This document shows, in pieces, positions 26,258-34,744 of a stretch of 35,294 bases of DNA (position 1 is the first letter of the stretch; each line of letters begins with the position of its first letter). The stretch is from Neptuniibacter sp. UBA6509 (GTDB lineage: Bacteria > Pseudomonadota > Gammaproteobacteria > Pseudomonadales > Balneatricaceae). The position numbers were made by a program, and so were the translations under genes. The notes under the pieces are model-generated. The model saw only the letters and a list, made by a program, of their open reading frames with translations. It did not search any database and was not told where the DNA came from. Where the stretch lies: the NCBI GenBank assembly GCA_002435145.1, contig DJLT01000081.1, positions 1 to 35,294 of the forward strand. Reading direction: 5' to 3'.

Positions 26258-26293
26258 ATCTATTTTTTAGATATTAATGAGCTAATTATAGCT
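26258..26293. promoter_or_regulatory. Two dyads, candidate LysR operators
   Basis: ATCTATTTTTTAGAT (26258-26272) contains the T-N11-A pattern of LysR boxes. AGCTAATTATAGCT (26280-26293) is a second dyad one turn and a half further. Both lie between the divergent LysR gene and azoR, where the regulator should bind. Confidence 0.5.
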
Positions 26294-26364
26294 ATTTATA
26301 ATCGTTTTAATAAATATAAAAATAGATTCATCGAATTAAACGCAGCAATTGAAAGGTGAATTAC

Positions 26365-26961
26365 ATGGCGAACTTACTCCACATTAAATCCAGTATTTTT
26401 GGTGATAGCGGTAAATCAAGTCAGCTGGCAACGAAATTTATCGATGACTGGAAGATGCAGAATCCGCAGGGAGAGGTCGTAGTCAGGGATCTGGTTGCCG
26501 ATGATCTGCCCCATTTAGATAGTTTTGTCATTAGTGCGTTAACAACCCCTCATGATGAGCGTACAGATGATCAGCAAGCGCTTGTGGATCGTTCAGATGA
26601 ACTCATAGCCGAGATCAAAGCTGCGGATCAGATAGTGATGGGAGTGCCAATGTATAACTTTGCGGTGCCTTCTCAGATGAAATCTTACTTTGATCTATTA
26701 GCAAGGGCGGGAGTCACGTTCAATTACACCGAGAACGGCCCCGTCGGTTTAATAGGTGATAAGCCTGTTTATCTTATTGCGACACGTGGCGGTTTATATA
26801 AAGAAAATGGTATTGATTTTCAGATTCCCTTTGTTCAGCAATTCCTAAGCTTTATAGGTCTGAATTCGGTGGAGGTCATCTATGCTGAGGGCTTAAATAT
26901 GGCTGATATATCGGGCTCTTCTTATAAGGAAGCGTATCAGCAGATAGGATCTATTCATTAA
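26365..26961 (+). CDS. azoR: FMN-dependent NADH-azoreductase / quinone reductase
   Basis: AzoR is a cytoplasmic flavodoxin-fold enzyme that reduces quinones and azo compounds with NADH and FMN. The 198-residue protein starts at the ATG at 26365; a GTG at 26356 is less likely, because the AAGG ribosome site fits the ATG. Motifs are LHIKSSIFGDSGKSSQL at the FMN phosphate loop, MYNFAVPSQMKSYFDLLARAGVTFNYTENGPVGL, and ATRGGLY. It is the first gene of a set with yqjG (58 bases later) and a pirin, divergent from a LysR gene. The set suggests detoxification of quinones and related electrophiles. Confidence 0.95.
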   Translation: MANLLHIKSSIFGDSGKSSQLATKFIDDWKMQNPQGEVVVRDLVADDLPHLDSFVISALTTPHDERTDDQQALVDRSDELIAEIKAADQIVMGVPMYNFAVPSQMKSYFDLLARAGVTFNYTENGPVGLIGDKPVYLIATRGGLYKENGIDFQIPFVQQFLSFIGLNSVEVIYAEGLNMADISGSSYKEAYQQIGSIH

Positions 26962-27019
26962 AGCCTATTGATTAAGGCTTATTTCCGGGGCTTGTTGTAA
27001 AAAGTTTGAGGTATCCATT

Positions 27020-28012
27020 ATGGGTTTATTAGTTGAAGGGCAGTGGCAAGATAAATGGTATGACACCGCCAGTAATAAAGGGGAATTTATACGTAAGGAA
27101 TCACAGTTCCGCAACTGGGTGACTGTAAACGGAGATGCGGGTGAGCAAGGTGTCGCGGGTTTTAAAGCAGAAGCTGGCCGGTATCATCTTTATGTCTCGC
27201 TAGCGTGCCCTTGGGCGCACCGTGCATTGATTATACGCCAACTAAAAGGGCTTCAGGATGTGATAAGTGTTGATGTTGTAAACCCATTGATGCATGAGCA
27301 AGGCTGGACCTTTGATAAGAGCTTTGACGGAGACAGTGATGAAATAGTAGGAGATAGTTTGTTTGATTACGACTATTTGCATCAGGTTTATACCCGTTGT
27401 GACCCCTCTTACAGTGGCAGGGTTACAGTCCCGGTTTTATGGGATAAAAAGTTAGGGGTCATTGTTAATAATGAATCTTCTGAAATTATCCGCATGCTTA
27501 ATTCGGCATTTGATCACTTAGTTGCGCCTACAAAAGATTTTTATCCTAGCGTCTTACAAACTGAGATCGACATGATCAACGCCTTTGTTTATGACGATAT
27601 CAATAATGGTGTTTATCGAGCGGGGTTTGCAACAACACAGGATGCTTATAATAGCGCGATAGAAAAACTGTTTGCTGGGTTAGATGCTTTAGAGAAGTTA
27701 TTAAGTCGCCAGCGATACCTTGTTGGAAAACAGCTGACAGAAGCGGATATTCGATTATTTACAACCTTAGTGCGGTTTGATCCTGTTTATGTGACTCATT
27801 TTAAATGTGATTTGCGACGTATCTCTGATTACCCTGCGCTTTCTGGATATTTAAGAGATATATATCAAACACAGGGAATCGCCGACACCGTTAATATGGA
27901 GCATATAAGGCATCACTATTACCGGAGTCATACGATGATTAATCCGACGGGTGTCATCTCTGTTGGTCCTGAATTTGATCTTGCTTTAGCGCATAACAGG
28001 GGGGCTTTATGA
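27020..28012 (+). CDS. yqjG: Glutathionyl-hydroquinone reductase
   Basis: The 330-residue protein is a Xi-class glutathione transferase of the YqjG/PcpF type, which removes glutathione from glutathionyl-hydroquinones. The catalytic cysteine is Cys63 in SLACPWAHR, followed by the family segments DPSYSGRVTVPVLWD, NNESSEIIRMLN and VYRAGFATTQ. A GAGG ribosome site precedes the ATG by about nine bases. The stop overlaps the pirin start by four bases (ATGA). Together with AzoR, which produces hydroquinones, it forms a plausible pathway: quinones are reduced, and those trapped as glutathione adducts are recycled. Confidence 0.95.
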   Translation: MGLLVEGQWQDKWYDTASNKGEFIRKESQFRNWVTVNGDAGEQGVAGFKAEAGRYHLYVSLACPWAHRALIIRQLKGLQDVISVDVVNPLMHEQGWTFDKSFDGDSDEIVGDSLFDYDYLHQVYTRCDPSYSGRVTVPVLWDKKLGVIVNNESSEIIRMLNSAFDHLVAPTKDFYPSVLQTEIDMINAFVYDDINNGVYRAGFATTQDAYNSAIEKLFAGLDALEKLLSRQRYLVGKQLTEADIRLFTTLVRFDPVYVTHFKCDLRRISDYPALSGYLRDIYQTQGIADTVNMEHIRHHYYRSHTMINPTGVISVGPEFDLALAHNRGAL

Positions 28013-28887
28013 GTCATAACCAATTTACTAACTCGCGTTGTATTGCGGGTATTATTCCTGGGGTCGATGGTGAGGATGGAGCAGGGGTTAAATTAAAGCG
28101 AAGTATTGGGCGAAACCCTCAATCTCGCTTGGATCCTTTTTTAATGCTGGATGCTTTTTCCACAAGAAATCCTGATGATTACATCGCCGGCTTTCCTGCA
28201 CATCCTCATAGAGGTTTTGAGACGGTCACTTATATGCTGGATGGGCATATGATTCATCGTGATCATATGGGTAATGAGGGTGAATTGAAGGCCGGTGGGG
28301 TGCAGTGGATGACTGCAGGTCGAGGGGTGATTCATGAAGAAAGACCTATAGCCGTCGAAGGCCTTATGCGTGGTTTTCAGTTATGGATTAACCTACCTTC
28401 GAAAGAGAAAATGAAGCCAGCTGCGTATCAGAATATAACCGCGGAAGAGGTACCCCGAGTAGTTTTGAAAAATGGTGCTGTTATTAAGTTAATAGCAGGG
28501 GAAATTGAAATAGAAGGCTCCGTGTATCGCGGGCCGATTTTGAGCGAAAGCAGCGCTGAAAGCACTCAACCTCTTTACCTTGATGTGTCCATTCCTCCTT
28601 TAGCGGAGATGGGTCTACCTATCCCTGCGGAGCATAATGCGTGTATTCAGCTTTTTGAAGGGGAAGCTTCAGTTTTAGAGGATGAGTTGGTCGTAGATGG
28701 GGTAAGTTGTTTGTCGAAGGGGGATGGAGTCGTTATTGCTACAAGTGAACAGCCTGCGCGAATGTTAGTACTTGCAGGGAGACCTATAGGTGAGCCAGTC
28801 GCGCAATATGGGCCTTTTGTAATGAATACGATGGAGGAGGTAGAGCAAGCAATTAACGATTACCGTAATAATTGCTTGGTCGAATAG
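28009..28887 (+). CDS. Pirin family protein
   Basis: The 292-residue bicupin has the pirin metal site: His65 and His67 in FPAHPHRGFET, and His109 and Glu111 in GVIHEERP. The DGHMIHRDHMGN and LKAGGVQWMTAG strands surround it. Bacterial pirins can act as quercetin dioxygenases or as regulators; which applies here is not evident. It is translationally coupled to yqjG (four-base overlap), which points to a redox or aromatic-compound function. A long nested hairpin follows at 28908-28971. Confidence 0.92.
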   Translation: MSHNQFTNSRCIAGIIPGVDGEDGAGVKLKRSIGRNPQSRLDPFLMLDAFSTRNPDDYIAGFPAHPHRGFETVTYMLDGHMIHRDHMGNEGELKAGGVQWMTAGRGVIHEERPIAVEGLMRGFQLWINLPSKEKMKPAAYQNITAEEVPRVVLKNGAVIKLIAGEIEIEGSVYRGPILSESSAESTQPLYLDVSIPPLAEMGLPIPAEHNACIQLFEGEASVLEDELVVDGVSCLSKGDGVVIATSEQPARMLVLAGRPIGEPVAQYGPFVMNTMEEVEQAINDYRNNCLVE

Positions 28888-28907
28888 TTCATAACCTGAA
28901 TGGCTGA

Positions 28908-28971
28908 AAGGAAAGTTATAATCTCTTTTGTACTTCTATTGCTCGAGGATTTTAAAGAGGTGGCTTTCCTT
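28908..28971. repeat. Nested inverted repeats between convergent genes
   Basis: Outer arms AAGGAAAG (28908-28915) and CTTTCCTT (28964-28971) enclose inner arms CTCTTT (28923-28928) and AAAGAG (28954-28959). The region joins the 3' end of the pirin gene and the 3' end of the convergent GST gene and may form the end of either transcript. There is no clear T tract. Confidence 0.5.
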
Positions 28972-28991
28972 GTGGAACGTTTGTCGAGCGC

Positions 28992-29609
28992 TTAAGGAAT
29001 CTGCATACCCCGTTGAACAAATTCAATATGACCCATGCGTTTTATCCATGCATGGGCATGGGGGAATTGTTCAAGTTCAATCAGTTGCCATTCATATCGC
29101 ATGGCCCATGGGTAGATCGCAAAATCAGCAATAGAAAGTTCTTCACCGACAATAAACTGTTTGTCAGCAAGTTGAGAATCAAGAACGCCCCAGAGTCGTT
29201 TTGACTCATCATTATATCGCTTCTGGGCATAAGGGACTTTCTCGTTAGAGAACTTATTGAAGTGATGGGCTTGGCCTAAAAAGGGCCCAAACCCTCCCAT
29301 CTGCCACATAAGCCATTGAAGACAATCTAACCTTTTAAGTGGATCTGAAGGGATAAACTCGCCGTACCTTTCTGCTAAATAGACGAGGATAGCTCCGCTT
29401 TCAAATAGTGAGACGGTTTCTTCATTTGGCCCTTCGCTATCTGTTAACGCAGGAATCTTATTGTTAGGGCTAATGCTTGAAAATTTAGCGTCGAACTGTT
29501 CATTCGCAAGAATGTCTACGGGGTGAACTCTGTAGGGTAGTCGTAAAGCTTCAAGCATAATTGAAACTTTACGCCCATTGGGGGTGCCCCATGTATATAG
29601 ATCTATCAT
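28992..29609 (-). CDS. yfcG: Nu-class glutathione transferase, YfcG-like
   Basis: The 205-residue protein matches YfcG/YghU-type enzymes, which act as disulfide-bond reductases using glutathione. The start has an AAGGAA ribosome site. The thioredoxin-fold domain shows GTPNGRKVSIMLE (Thr9 and Asn11 at the active site), NNKIPAL and LFESGAILVYLAE. The helical domain has LQWLMWQMGGFGPFLGQAHHF, a strong family mark. It lies on the strand opposite to yqjG and pirin, with its 3' end facing them, and is ten bases downstream of the hypothetical gene at 29619, probably in the same transcript. Confidence 0.92.
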   Translation of the reverse strand: MIDLYTWGTPNGRKVSIMLEALRLPYRVHPVDILANEQFDAKFSSISPNNKIPALTDSEGPNEETVSLFESGAILVYLAERYGEFIPSDPLKRLDCLQWLMWQMGGFGPFLGQAHHFNKFSNEKVPYAQKRYNDESKRLWGVLDSQLADKQFIVGEELSIADFAIYPWAMRYEWQLIELEQFPHAHAWIKRMGHIEFVQRGMQIP

Positions 29610-29618
29610 TTAGATTCC

Positions 29619-30422
29619 TTAACGTGAAGTAAAGTGATCATAGATACCCATTAGTTCTTGCTCGGTAAACGTGACTATAATCAGCTGCTGACCTGGCTTA
29701 ATAAGATTAGGATCATCTCCTAAAATGCCTTCTTTGTAATTATAGATATAAGTCTTATCTACTTTGTTCTTTAAAATCTGACCTAGAAACGAACTACGCT
29801 TGTTGGCTAGTTTCTCATCTGCGTCCTGCGGGATGTTGGCCGTTACTGCTTTATCAAGGCCCGGTAATGTGAGCCCTTCGGTAAATGTTTTTATGAGACC
29901 GTGCTGGATTATCCCCCAGAGACCTTCTTTATCATGGTCGTTTACTGCATGAATAAAAAAGACATTTTGTTTGGACTCTTCCGGGTTATCTAAAAGCTCT
30001 TGAAGTTTGATTTGGTTTGCAGGGGTTATTTTAGTCAGAGTGCTGTCGATATCAGATGTGATTTTTACGGGTGCCGAAATAGTCGGTAAATGGCTGGATA
30101 CTGCATACGTCTGAGATCCGTCATCACTCTCTTCACCTGAAACTGTCTGTGAATTTTCGGATGTTATTTTTAACGCTTGCTTAGAGGGCGCAGGTAATGA
30201 AAGAAGCTGTTGTGCCGTTACGAAATTATCTGCTTTCTCTATTGAGATCGCTTGCTCACTACCTTCTGTTAAGCGGTTAATGTGATCACGTGCCTGAATA
30301 TTTTCTGTTGCTGGCTGTTTTACGGCAACAGATGGTTTATCTGTCAATTTTTCGTTGCTAAGCAAAAGGTAGCCTGCAATTAATGCCGCAGCAATTAGCG
30401 TAGTAAGTAGAATTCGCTGCAT
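29619..30422 (-). CDS. Membrane-anchored hypothetical protein, weakly LysM-like C-terminus
   Basis: The 267-residue protein starts with a hydrophobic segment (about 4-21, LLTTLIAAALIAGYLLLS) with no clear cleavage site, so it is probably anchored in the inner membrane facing the periplasm. Residues 25-140 are Ser/Thr/Glu/Gln-rich and likely disordered. Residues about 150-267 look folded: FFIHAVNDHDKEGLWGIIQHGL, then a helix and LGDDPNLIKPGQQLIIVTF. The last element recalls the closing strand of a LysM domain. An AGAGGA ribosome site precedes the ATG. I do not recognise the family. Cotranscription with the GST gene is likely (ten-base gap). Confidence 0.65.
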   Translation of the reverse strand: MQRILLTTLIAAALIAGYLLLSNEKLTDKPSVAVKQPATENIQARDHINRLTEGSEQAISIEKADNFVTAQQLLSLPAPSKQALKITSENSQTVSGEESDDGSQTYAVSSHLPTISAPVKITSDIDSTLTKITPANQIKLQELLDNPEESKQNVFFIHAVNDHDKEGLWGIIQHGLIKTFTEGLTLPGLDKAVTANIPQDADEKLANKRSSFLGQILKNKVDKTYIYNYKEGILGDDPNLIKPGQQLIIVTFTEQELMGIYDHFTSR

Positions 30423-30638
30423 TCTTCCATCCTCTATTTAAGTGGAGAGACCCGCTTTGGGGCCGGAATAAAAGGAAAATTGTCCTAGCACTTTTCTTAT
30501 AGTTTAGCTTCATGGAAAGCGCTATTAATTCCCAAAGTAGCTCGTTAACAGCTTAATGCTTTGTTTGCTTTTTTGGAAAGAAAACATTCTCAATTAAAAA
30601 CCTATAGGGTTTGCTTTATTCTTAAATATATAAGTAAT

Positions 30639-30657
30639 ACAATTGATAATCATTATT
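30639..30657. promoter_or_regulatory. Fur-box-like sequence upstream of the EAL gene
   Basis: GATAATCATTAT (30645-30656) matches 12 of 12 consecutive positions of the classic 19-bp Fur box, with about 14 of 19 overall. It ends 17 bases before the GTG start of the EAL gene. Iron control is therefore possible. The surrounding DNA is very AT-rich, so chance is not excluded. Confidence 0.35.
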
Positions 30658-30674
30658 ATTTATTGGTATTTTAA

Positions 30675-31424
30675 GTGGATTATGTGAACAAGGCTGTGGC
30701 GCTTAAAGATAATCTGGCGTTGCTTGAATTGGTAGAGCAGCAAAGATTTGGTGTTGAATATCAGCCCATTATCGATACTTGTACTGGAGCTGTACTGGGT
30801 TACGAGGCTTTAGCGCGTTTTTTTGATGCCCAAGGTGGGGCAATAGCACCACTCGAGGTGTTTCGGGTGCTACATGAAAGTCCTTTGATGTTGGCTCAAG
30901 TCGAACTGCTTTTAAAGCGATTACAGATTCGATATCGGCCCGATACTTACCCCCTTTTCCTGAATATAGACCCGCATGCTTTTGCTGTCTTCAGTCAGGA
31001 TGAAAGTGGTAATGCGATGGCGTCTATATTGACTAACAGCAGAGATGTTGTCATCGAATTGATCGAGAATACAGATGTTAATGATGCTTCAATGAGTAAT
31101 GATGTGGCTCACATGATGCGAGAGCAGGGGTTTTCTATCGCATTAGATGATGTAGGTGCGCCAGACACGATGATATCGCTCAATATTCTAAGTGATGTTG
31201 ACTACATAAAATTTGATCGTCACTGGCTGAATGGAAATAACACACCTTCGATGCAACAGCTATTAAAAAGCTTTGTGAGTTATGCGCAATTAAGTGGTAA
31301 AAAAACAGTACTTGAGGGGGTCGAGTCAGCAGAGGACTTGGCTTATGCGGTTAATATTGGGGTTGATTTAGTACAAGGGTACTTTTATCGGGAGTTATTT
31401 ATCAGTGAATCTTGTGGGCACTAA
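30675..31424 (+). CDS. Stand-alone EAL-domain c-di-GMP phosphodiesterase
   Basis: The 249-residue cytoplasmic protein is an EAL domain with no sensor or membrane segment. Key residues are present: Glu44 (in YEALARF), Asn97, Glu128 and Glu131, Asp158 and Asp159, Lys179 and Glu214. The usual DDFGTG loop reads DDVGAPDT, a variation in the loop that often affects dimerisation and activity. Hydrolysis of c-di-GMP to pGpG is likely but may be weak or need a partner. It starts at GTG with a poor ribosome site, so translation may be low or regulated. A Fur-box-like site lies directly upstream. Confidence 0.88.
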   Translation: MDYVNKAVALKDNLALLELVEQQRFGVEYQPIIDTCTGAVLGYEALARFFDAQGGAIAPLEVFRVLHESPLMLAQVELLLKRLQIRYRPDTYPLFLNIDPHAFAVFSQDESGNAMASILTNSRDVVIELIENTDVNDASMSNDVAHMMREQGFSIALDDVGAPDTMISLNILSDVDYIKFDRHWLNGNNTPSMQQLLKSFVSYAQLSGKKTVLEGVESAEDLAYAVNIGVDLVQGYFYRELFISESCGH

Positions 31425-31593
31425 ATTGACTACCCGCTTTGCCTGATTGCTTAAAGTAACTTGCGATACCTTTTGTTGCATCAAGTTGATCTATTGCCCC
31501 AATGAGGAGGCCCAAGGTTTCTTCACAGCTTCTTTAAGCAAACTTTTTAAATTCCGCTATATTGTTATAGATTAGTCTAACGTATTGATTTGT

Positions 31594-32199
31594 ATGATTG
31601 AAAAAATTGAAGAAGTACTTTTCTTTTGGTTTGGTCCAATAAAAGATGGCTTTACGGTCAGTGATAGGGCTTCGCTTTGGTGGGCCGGTGACGGTAAGAA
31701 TGATCGTTTAATCAGTGAACTGTTTGGGCATAGGGTTCATCAAGCCTTGCGAGGGGAATTGAGCCACTGGGCTGATTCGCCGCGTGGACGTTTAGCACTG
31801 ATTATTTTACTCGATCAATTTACGCGTACTATCTTTAGGGGCTCTGAAGATGCGTTTTCAGGAGATCCTGCCGCACTTGAACTTTGCCTTCAGGGAAGGA
31901 CACTTGGCCATGATCAAGCATTGGAAATTGTTGAAAGAACCTTTTTCTATATGCCTTTAGAGCATGCTGAACAATTAGATAAGCAAGAACTCAGTATTGG
32001 CTGTTTTGAGCAAATGCTCATAGAGGTATCTGGCCGGGATAAAATTCAAGTAGAAAATTGGTTGGATTTTGCTCATCAGCACTATGATCAAATCGTACGG
32101 TTTGGCAGGTTTCCGCATCGTAATGCTGTATTGGGAAGGAGTTCTACTCCTGAAGAGCTGGCCTTCTTGCTGCAGAGTAAGAGTCGTTGGGGGCAATAG
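31594..32199 (+). CDS. DUF924 family protein
   Basis: The 201-residue protein fits DUF924, an all-helical TPR-like family of unknown function. Visible marks are VLFFWFGP near the N-terminus, ASLWWAGDGKNDRLI, RGRLALIILLDQFTRTIFRG, and FFYMPLEHAEQLDKQE. The ATG at 31594 is preferred over a TTG at 31585; neither has a good ribosome site. The stop is four bases from the stop of the DUF72 gene on the other strand. No partner or pathway is indicated by the neighbours. Confidence 0.88.
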   Translation: MIEKIEEVLFFWFGPIKDGFTVSDRASLWWAGDGKNDRLISELFGHRVHQALRGELSHWADSPRGRLALIILLDQFTRTIFRGSEDAFSGDPAALELCLQGRTLGHDQALEIVERTFFYMPLEHAEQLDKQELSIGCFEQMLIEVSGRDKIQVENWLDFAHQHYDQIVRFGRFPHRNAVLGRSSTPEELAFLLQSKSRWGQ

Positions 32200-32202
32200 G
32201 CT

Positions 32203-33081
32203 TTAGAATAGTGTGCTTTGTGATTTTGGTTGTTGCCAAGGTGAAAAGAGGCAGCAGTCAGGCCTATGTTGCTCTAGTAAATTGACAAAATAGTTTGCTA
32301 GCTCTGGGGCTTCTGCATTATCTGGAGTATGAAAAAAGAAATAAGGTGTTTTTCCCTCATCCATCCATCTGATCGCTTTGTTGATCCAAGGTTCTAAGTA
32401 ACAGGTGCTATCTGTCCACTTTTGTGCGGATATAAATCGAACCATAGGTGAGTTTCCCGTTGCTATCGCATGGACTGGAAGCTGGGGTTTATGTGACTTA
32501 GCTTTTAGGCTTATAGGATCTGAAGCAGGATCAGCGAAAAGTGCACGTGTATCAAAAGTTGAACGATTTACATTGTGTTTTAACAACAGTTGATTAAAGG
32601 CCTTTTCAGTATCAGCCTTATCGAAAAAGCATAAATTACGTATTTCAACAGTGTATTCGAACGCTGACGGTAGTGATTCAAGAAACAAGGAAAGGTCTGG
32701 AAGTGCATTGTGATCAAATCTTTCGGGAAGTTGGATACACAGTAAACCTAGCTTATCTATTAGTGGGGTGAGGCGGTGCAGAAACTCAGTGGTTTCTGTT
32801 TCGCAATGCCTCAGTTGCTGCTGGTGGGTAATGGATTGTGGAAATTTAAAGCAAAACTTAAACTGCTCTGATGATTCAGTACGCCATTGCTCAATAGTTT
32901 CGACTTTTGGTAGGCCGTAAAACGTACTGTTACCTTCAACGCTACTAAAATGTCGTGTATAAGCATTTAAGATATGTTGTTTTTTTCCTCTAGCCAACAC
33001 GGTTTCATGCCAAGCGGAATGTTGCCACTGAGTCAGGCCAATGTAGCAGCGCTGTAGATGGGGAACTGTTAGTTTTTGCAT
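32203..33081 (-). CDS. DUF72 family protein (YecE-like)
   Basis: The 292-residue protein has the DUF72 TIM-barrel-like signature: YIGLTQWQHSAWHETVL at the N-terminus, YTRHFSSVEGNSTFYGLP, FKFCFKFPQSITH, and a C-terminal region with MDEGKTPYFFFHTPDNAEAPELA. DUF72 proteins are widespread and of unknown function. The start has no obvious ribosome site. The gene is divergent from pomA, with 87 bases between them. Confidence 0.88.
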   Translation of the reverse strand: MQKLTVPHLQRCYIGLTQWQHSAWHETVLARGKKQHILNAYTRHFSSVEGNSTFYGLPKVETIEQWRTESSEQFKFCFKFPQSITHQQQLRHCETETTEFLHRLTPLIDKLGLLCIQLPERFDHNALPDLSLFLESLPSAFEYTVEIRNLCFFDKADTEKAFNQLLLKHNVNRSTFDTRALFADPASDPISLKAKSHKPQLPVHAIATGNSPMVRFISAQKWTDSTCYLEPWINKAIRWMDEGKTPYFFFHTPDNAEAPELANYFVNLLEQHRPDCCLFSPWQQPKSQSTLF

Positions 33082-33168
33082 GAAATGTAGTTGATGTACT
33101 TTGGTCTATTAGCGTGTAGATTGTAGCTGTTAGTTTTTATTATTACTGCTTATTTTGAGAGATAGTAT

Positions 33169-33936
33169 ATGGATTTTGCTTCACTTCTAGGAATTGTATC
33201 CGGTTTAGCGTTGATTATTTCAGCCATTGTTATGGGTGGTAGCGCAGATGTTTTTGTTAACGTCCCGGGAATGATGATTGTAGCGGGTGGTACGATTGCT
33301 GCGACTTTACTAACTGTGCAATTTAGAGATGTTGTGAATGCGTTTAAGGGGGCATTTATTGTCTTTACGCAAGACAAAACGAATCAGCAGGAGATGATAG
33401 ATACGATGCTTGAATTAAGTCGTATTAGTCATCGCCATGGCCTTTTAAAGGTTGGCGATGTGGAGAGCTCTTCGCCTGTTTTAAAGCGTGCCTGTATGTT
33501 ATTGGCAGAGGCTGCATCGGAACAAGTTATTCGAAATACTATTCAAAACGAGATTGATTCTTTAATAGCTAGGCACCATGCCACACAGGATGTGTTTAAG
33601 AAGATGGCTGCTTACGCACCTGCTTTCGGTATGTTGGGTACGTTGATTGGACTTATTCAAATGCTTAGTGAATTGGACAATCCAGATACTATTGGGCCGG
33701 CGATGGCGGTTGCGCTTTTGACGACGTTCTATGGCTCACTACTGGCAACTATGGTTTTTTTACCCATCGCGGGGAAATTAAAGTCTCGTACTTTATTAGA
33801 GGTTACAAATCTGGAGATTATCCGAGAAGGTTGTATCAGTATCTTAACAAATGACCATTATATGCACGTGTATGAACAGCTTTCTTCGTATATTCCTGCT
33901 GCTAAGCGTAAAAAAATTAAGGTAGGTAAAAAGTAG
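33169..33936 (+). CDS. pomA: Flagellar stator protein, PomA-type
   Basis: PomA/MotA forms the cation channel of the flagellar motor with its B partner. The 255-residue protein has four membrane helices (about 5-22, 30-50, 148-172, 182-202) and a large cytoplasmic loop (about 60-140). The start MDFASLLGIVSGLALII, GMLGTLIGLIQMLSELDNPDTIGPAMAVALLTTFYGSLLATMVFLPIAGKL-type helices and their Pro/Thr positions follow PomA, suggesting sodium coupling, although ion choice cannot be proved here. The next gene begins 13 bases later. A GAGAG ribosome site precedes the ATG. No other flagellar genes are present in the window, so this is a detached stator operon. Confidence 0.92.
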   Translation: MDFASLLGIVSGLALIISAIVMGGSADVFVNVPGMMIVAGGTIAATLLTVQFRDVVNAFKGAFIVFTQDKTNQQEMIDTMLELSRISHRHGLLKVGDVESSSPVLKRACMLLAEAASEQVIRNTIQNEIDSLIARHHATQDVFKKMAAYAPAFGMLGTLIGLIQMLSELDNPDTIGPAMAVALLTTFYGSLLATMVFLPIAGKLKSRTLLEVTNLEIIREGCISILTNDHYMHVYEQLSSYIPAAKRKKIKVGKK

Positions 33937-33949
33937 GCGGATTAAGAAT

Positions 33950-34744
33950 ATGAGTTCTAAGGAATCCTTGTTAGAAGAAAATGACTCAGCAGGTTGGCTA
34001 TATACCTATGCTGATTTAATGACGTTACTTTTGGTGTTTTTTATTCTTCTGTTTTCTTTGTCGAGTATTGAAGCTGAACGCTTTGAAGTGGCTATGCGCT
34101 CATTGAATGAGGCTTTTCATGGCGAGGGCGCCAACAGTATTATTGATTTGCCCCATGAAGCGCCTATTAAAACAGAGGTGCCGGTAGAAATTGAAGAGAA
34201 GCTACCCGCGCAAGACTTAGCAGATAAAGAAGCTGAGAAACTGAATGAAGCTGAAGCTGAAATTCAAAGTATTGCAATTGATACTGAGTTAAGAAAGCTA
34301 ACAGATGAGGTATCAAAACAGTTTCAGGTATCGCTTGCTAAAGATGCGGTGGAGGTCGGGGCGCCTAAGGATGGCAAAGTGGTTATTAAGGTAAAGGGAG
34401 ATGTACTGTTTCCTTCGGGTTCGGCTGAGTTTAATCGTGAAATGATGACTGTGCTTGATTCGATGGTGCTTACTTTAAAGAAAAACCCGCAGATGAAGTT
34501 AAGCATTCAAGGTCATACCGATGATATCCCTATTGAAACCTCACGTTTCCCCTCTAATTGGGATTTATCGGCAATCAGAGCAACAAATGTATTAAGGTAT
34601 ATGGTACGTGGGGGCATTGATTTAGACCGAGTATCTGCAACGGGGTATGGTGAATCAAAGCCTTTAGTACCTAATGATAGTTTGGAAAATCGAGAAAAGA
34701 ATAGACGCCTAGAATTTGTATTAGAGAGGCTGCCTGAACAATGA
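33950..34744 (+). CDS. motB: Flagellar stator protein, MotB/PomB-type
   Basis: The 264-residue partner of the stator has a short cytoplasmic start, one membrane helix (about 17-40) with the ion-binding Asp22 in YTYADLMTLLLVFFILLFS, and an acidic Ala/Glu-rich linker (about 60-110). An OmpA-like peptidoglycan-binding domain (about 140-262) follows, with QGHTDDIPIETSRFPSNWDLSAIRA, YGESKPLVPNDS and NREKNRRLEF-type positions. Its stop overlaps the start of the PilZ gene by four bases (ATGA). The sequence pattern is compatible with a PomB role. It should anchor the channel to peptidoglycan. Confidence 0.93.
   Translation: MSSKESLLEENDSAGWLYTYADLMTLLLVFFILLFSLSSIEAERFEVAMRSLNEAFHGEGANSIIDLPHEAPIKTEVPVEIEEKLPAQDLADKEAEKLNEAEAEIQSIAIDTELRKLTDEVSKQFQVSLAKDAVEVGAPKDGKVVIKVKGDVLFPSGSAEFNREMMTVLDSMVLTLKKNPQMKLSIQGHTDDIPIETSRFPSNWDLSAIRATNVLRYMVRGGIDLDRVSATGYGESKPLVPNDSLENREKNRRLEFVLERLPEQ

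Noticed and set aside
31400-31525. Minus-strand open stretch reading LGLLIGAIDQLDATKGIASYF-like sequence
   Set aside because: It has no ATG or GTG start with a ribosome site and overlaps the end of the EAL gene antisense; probably chance.
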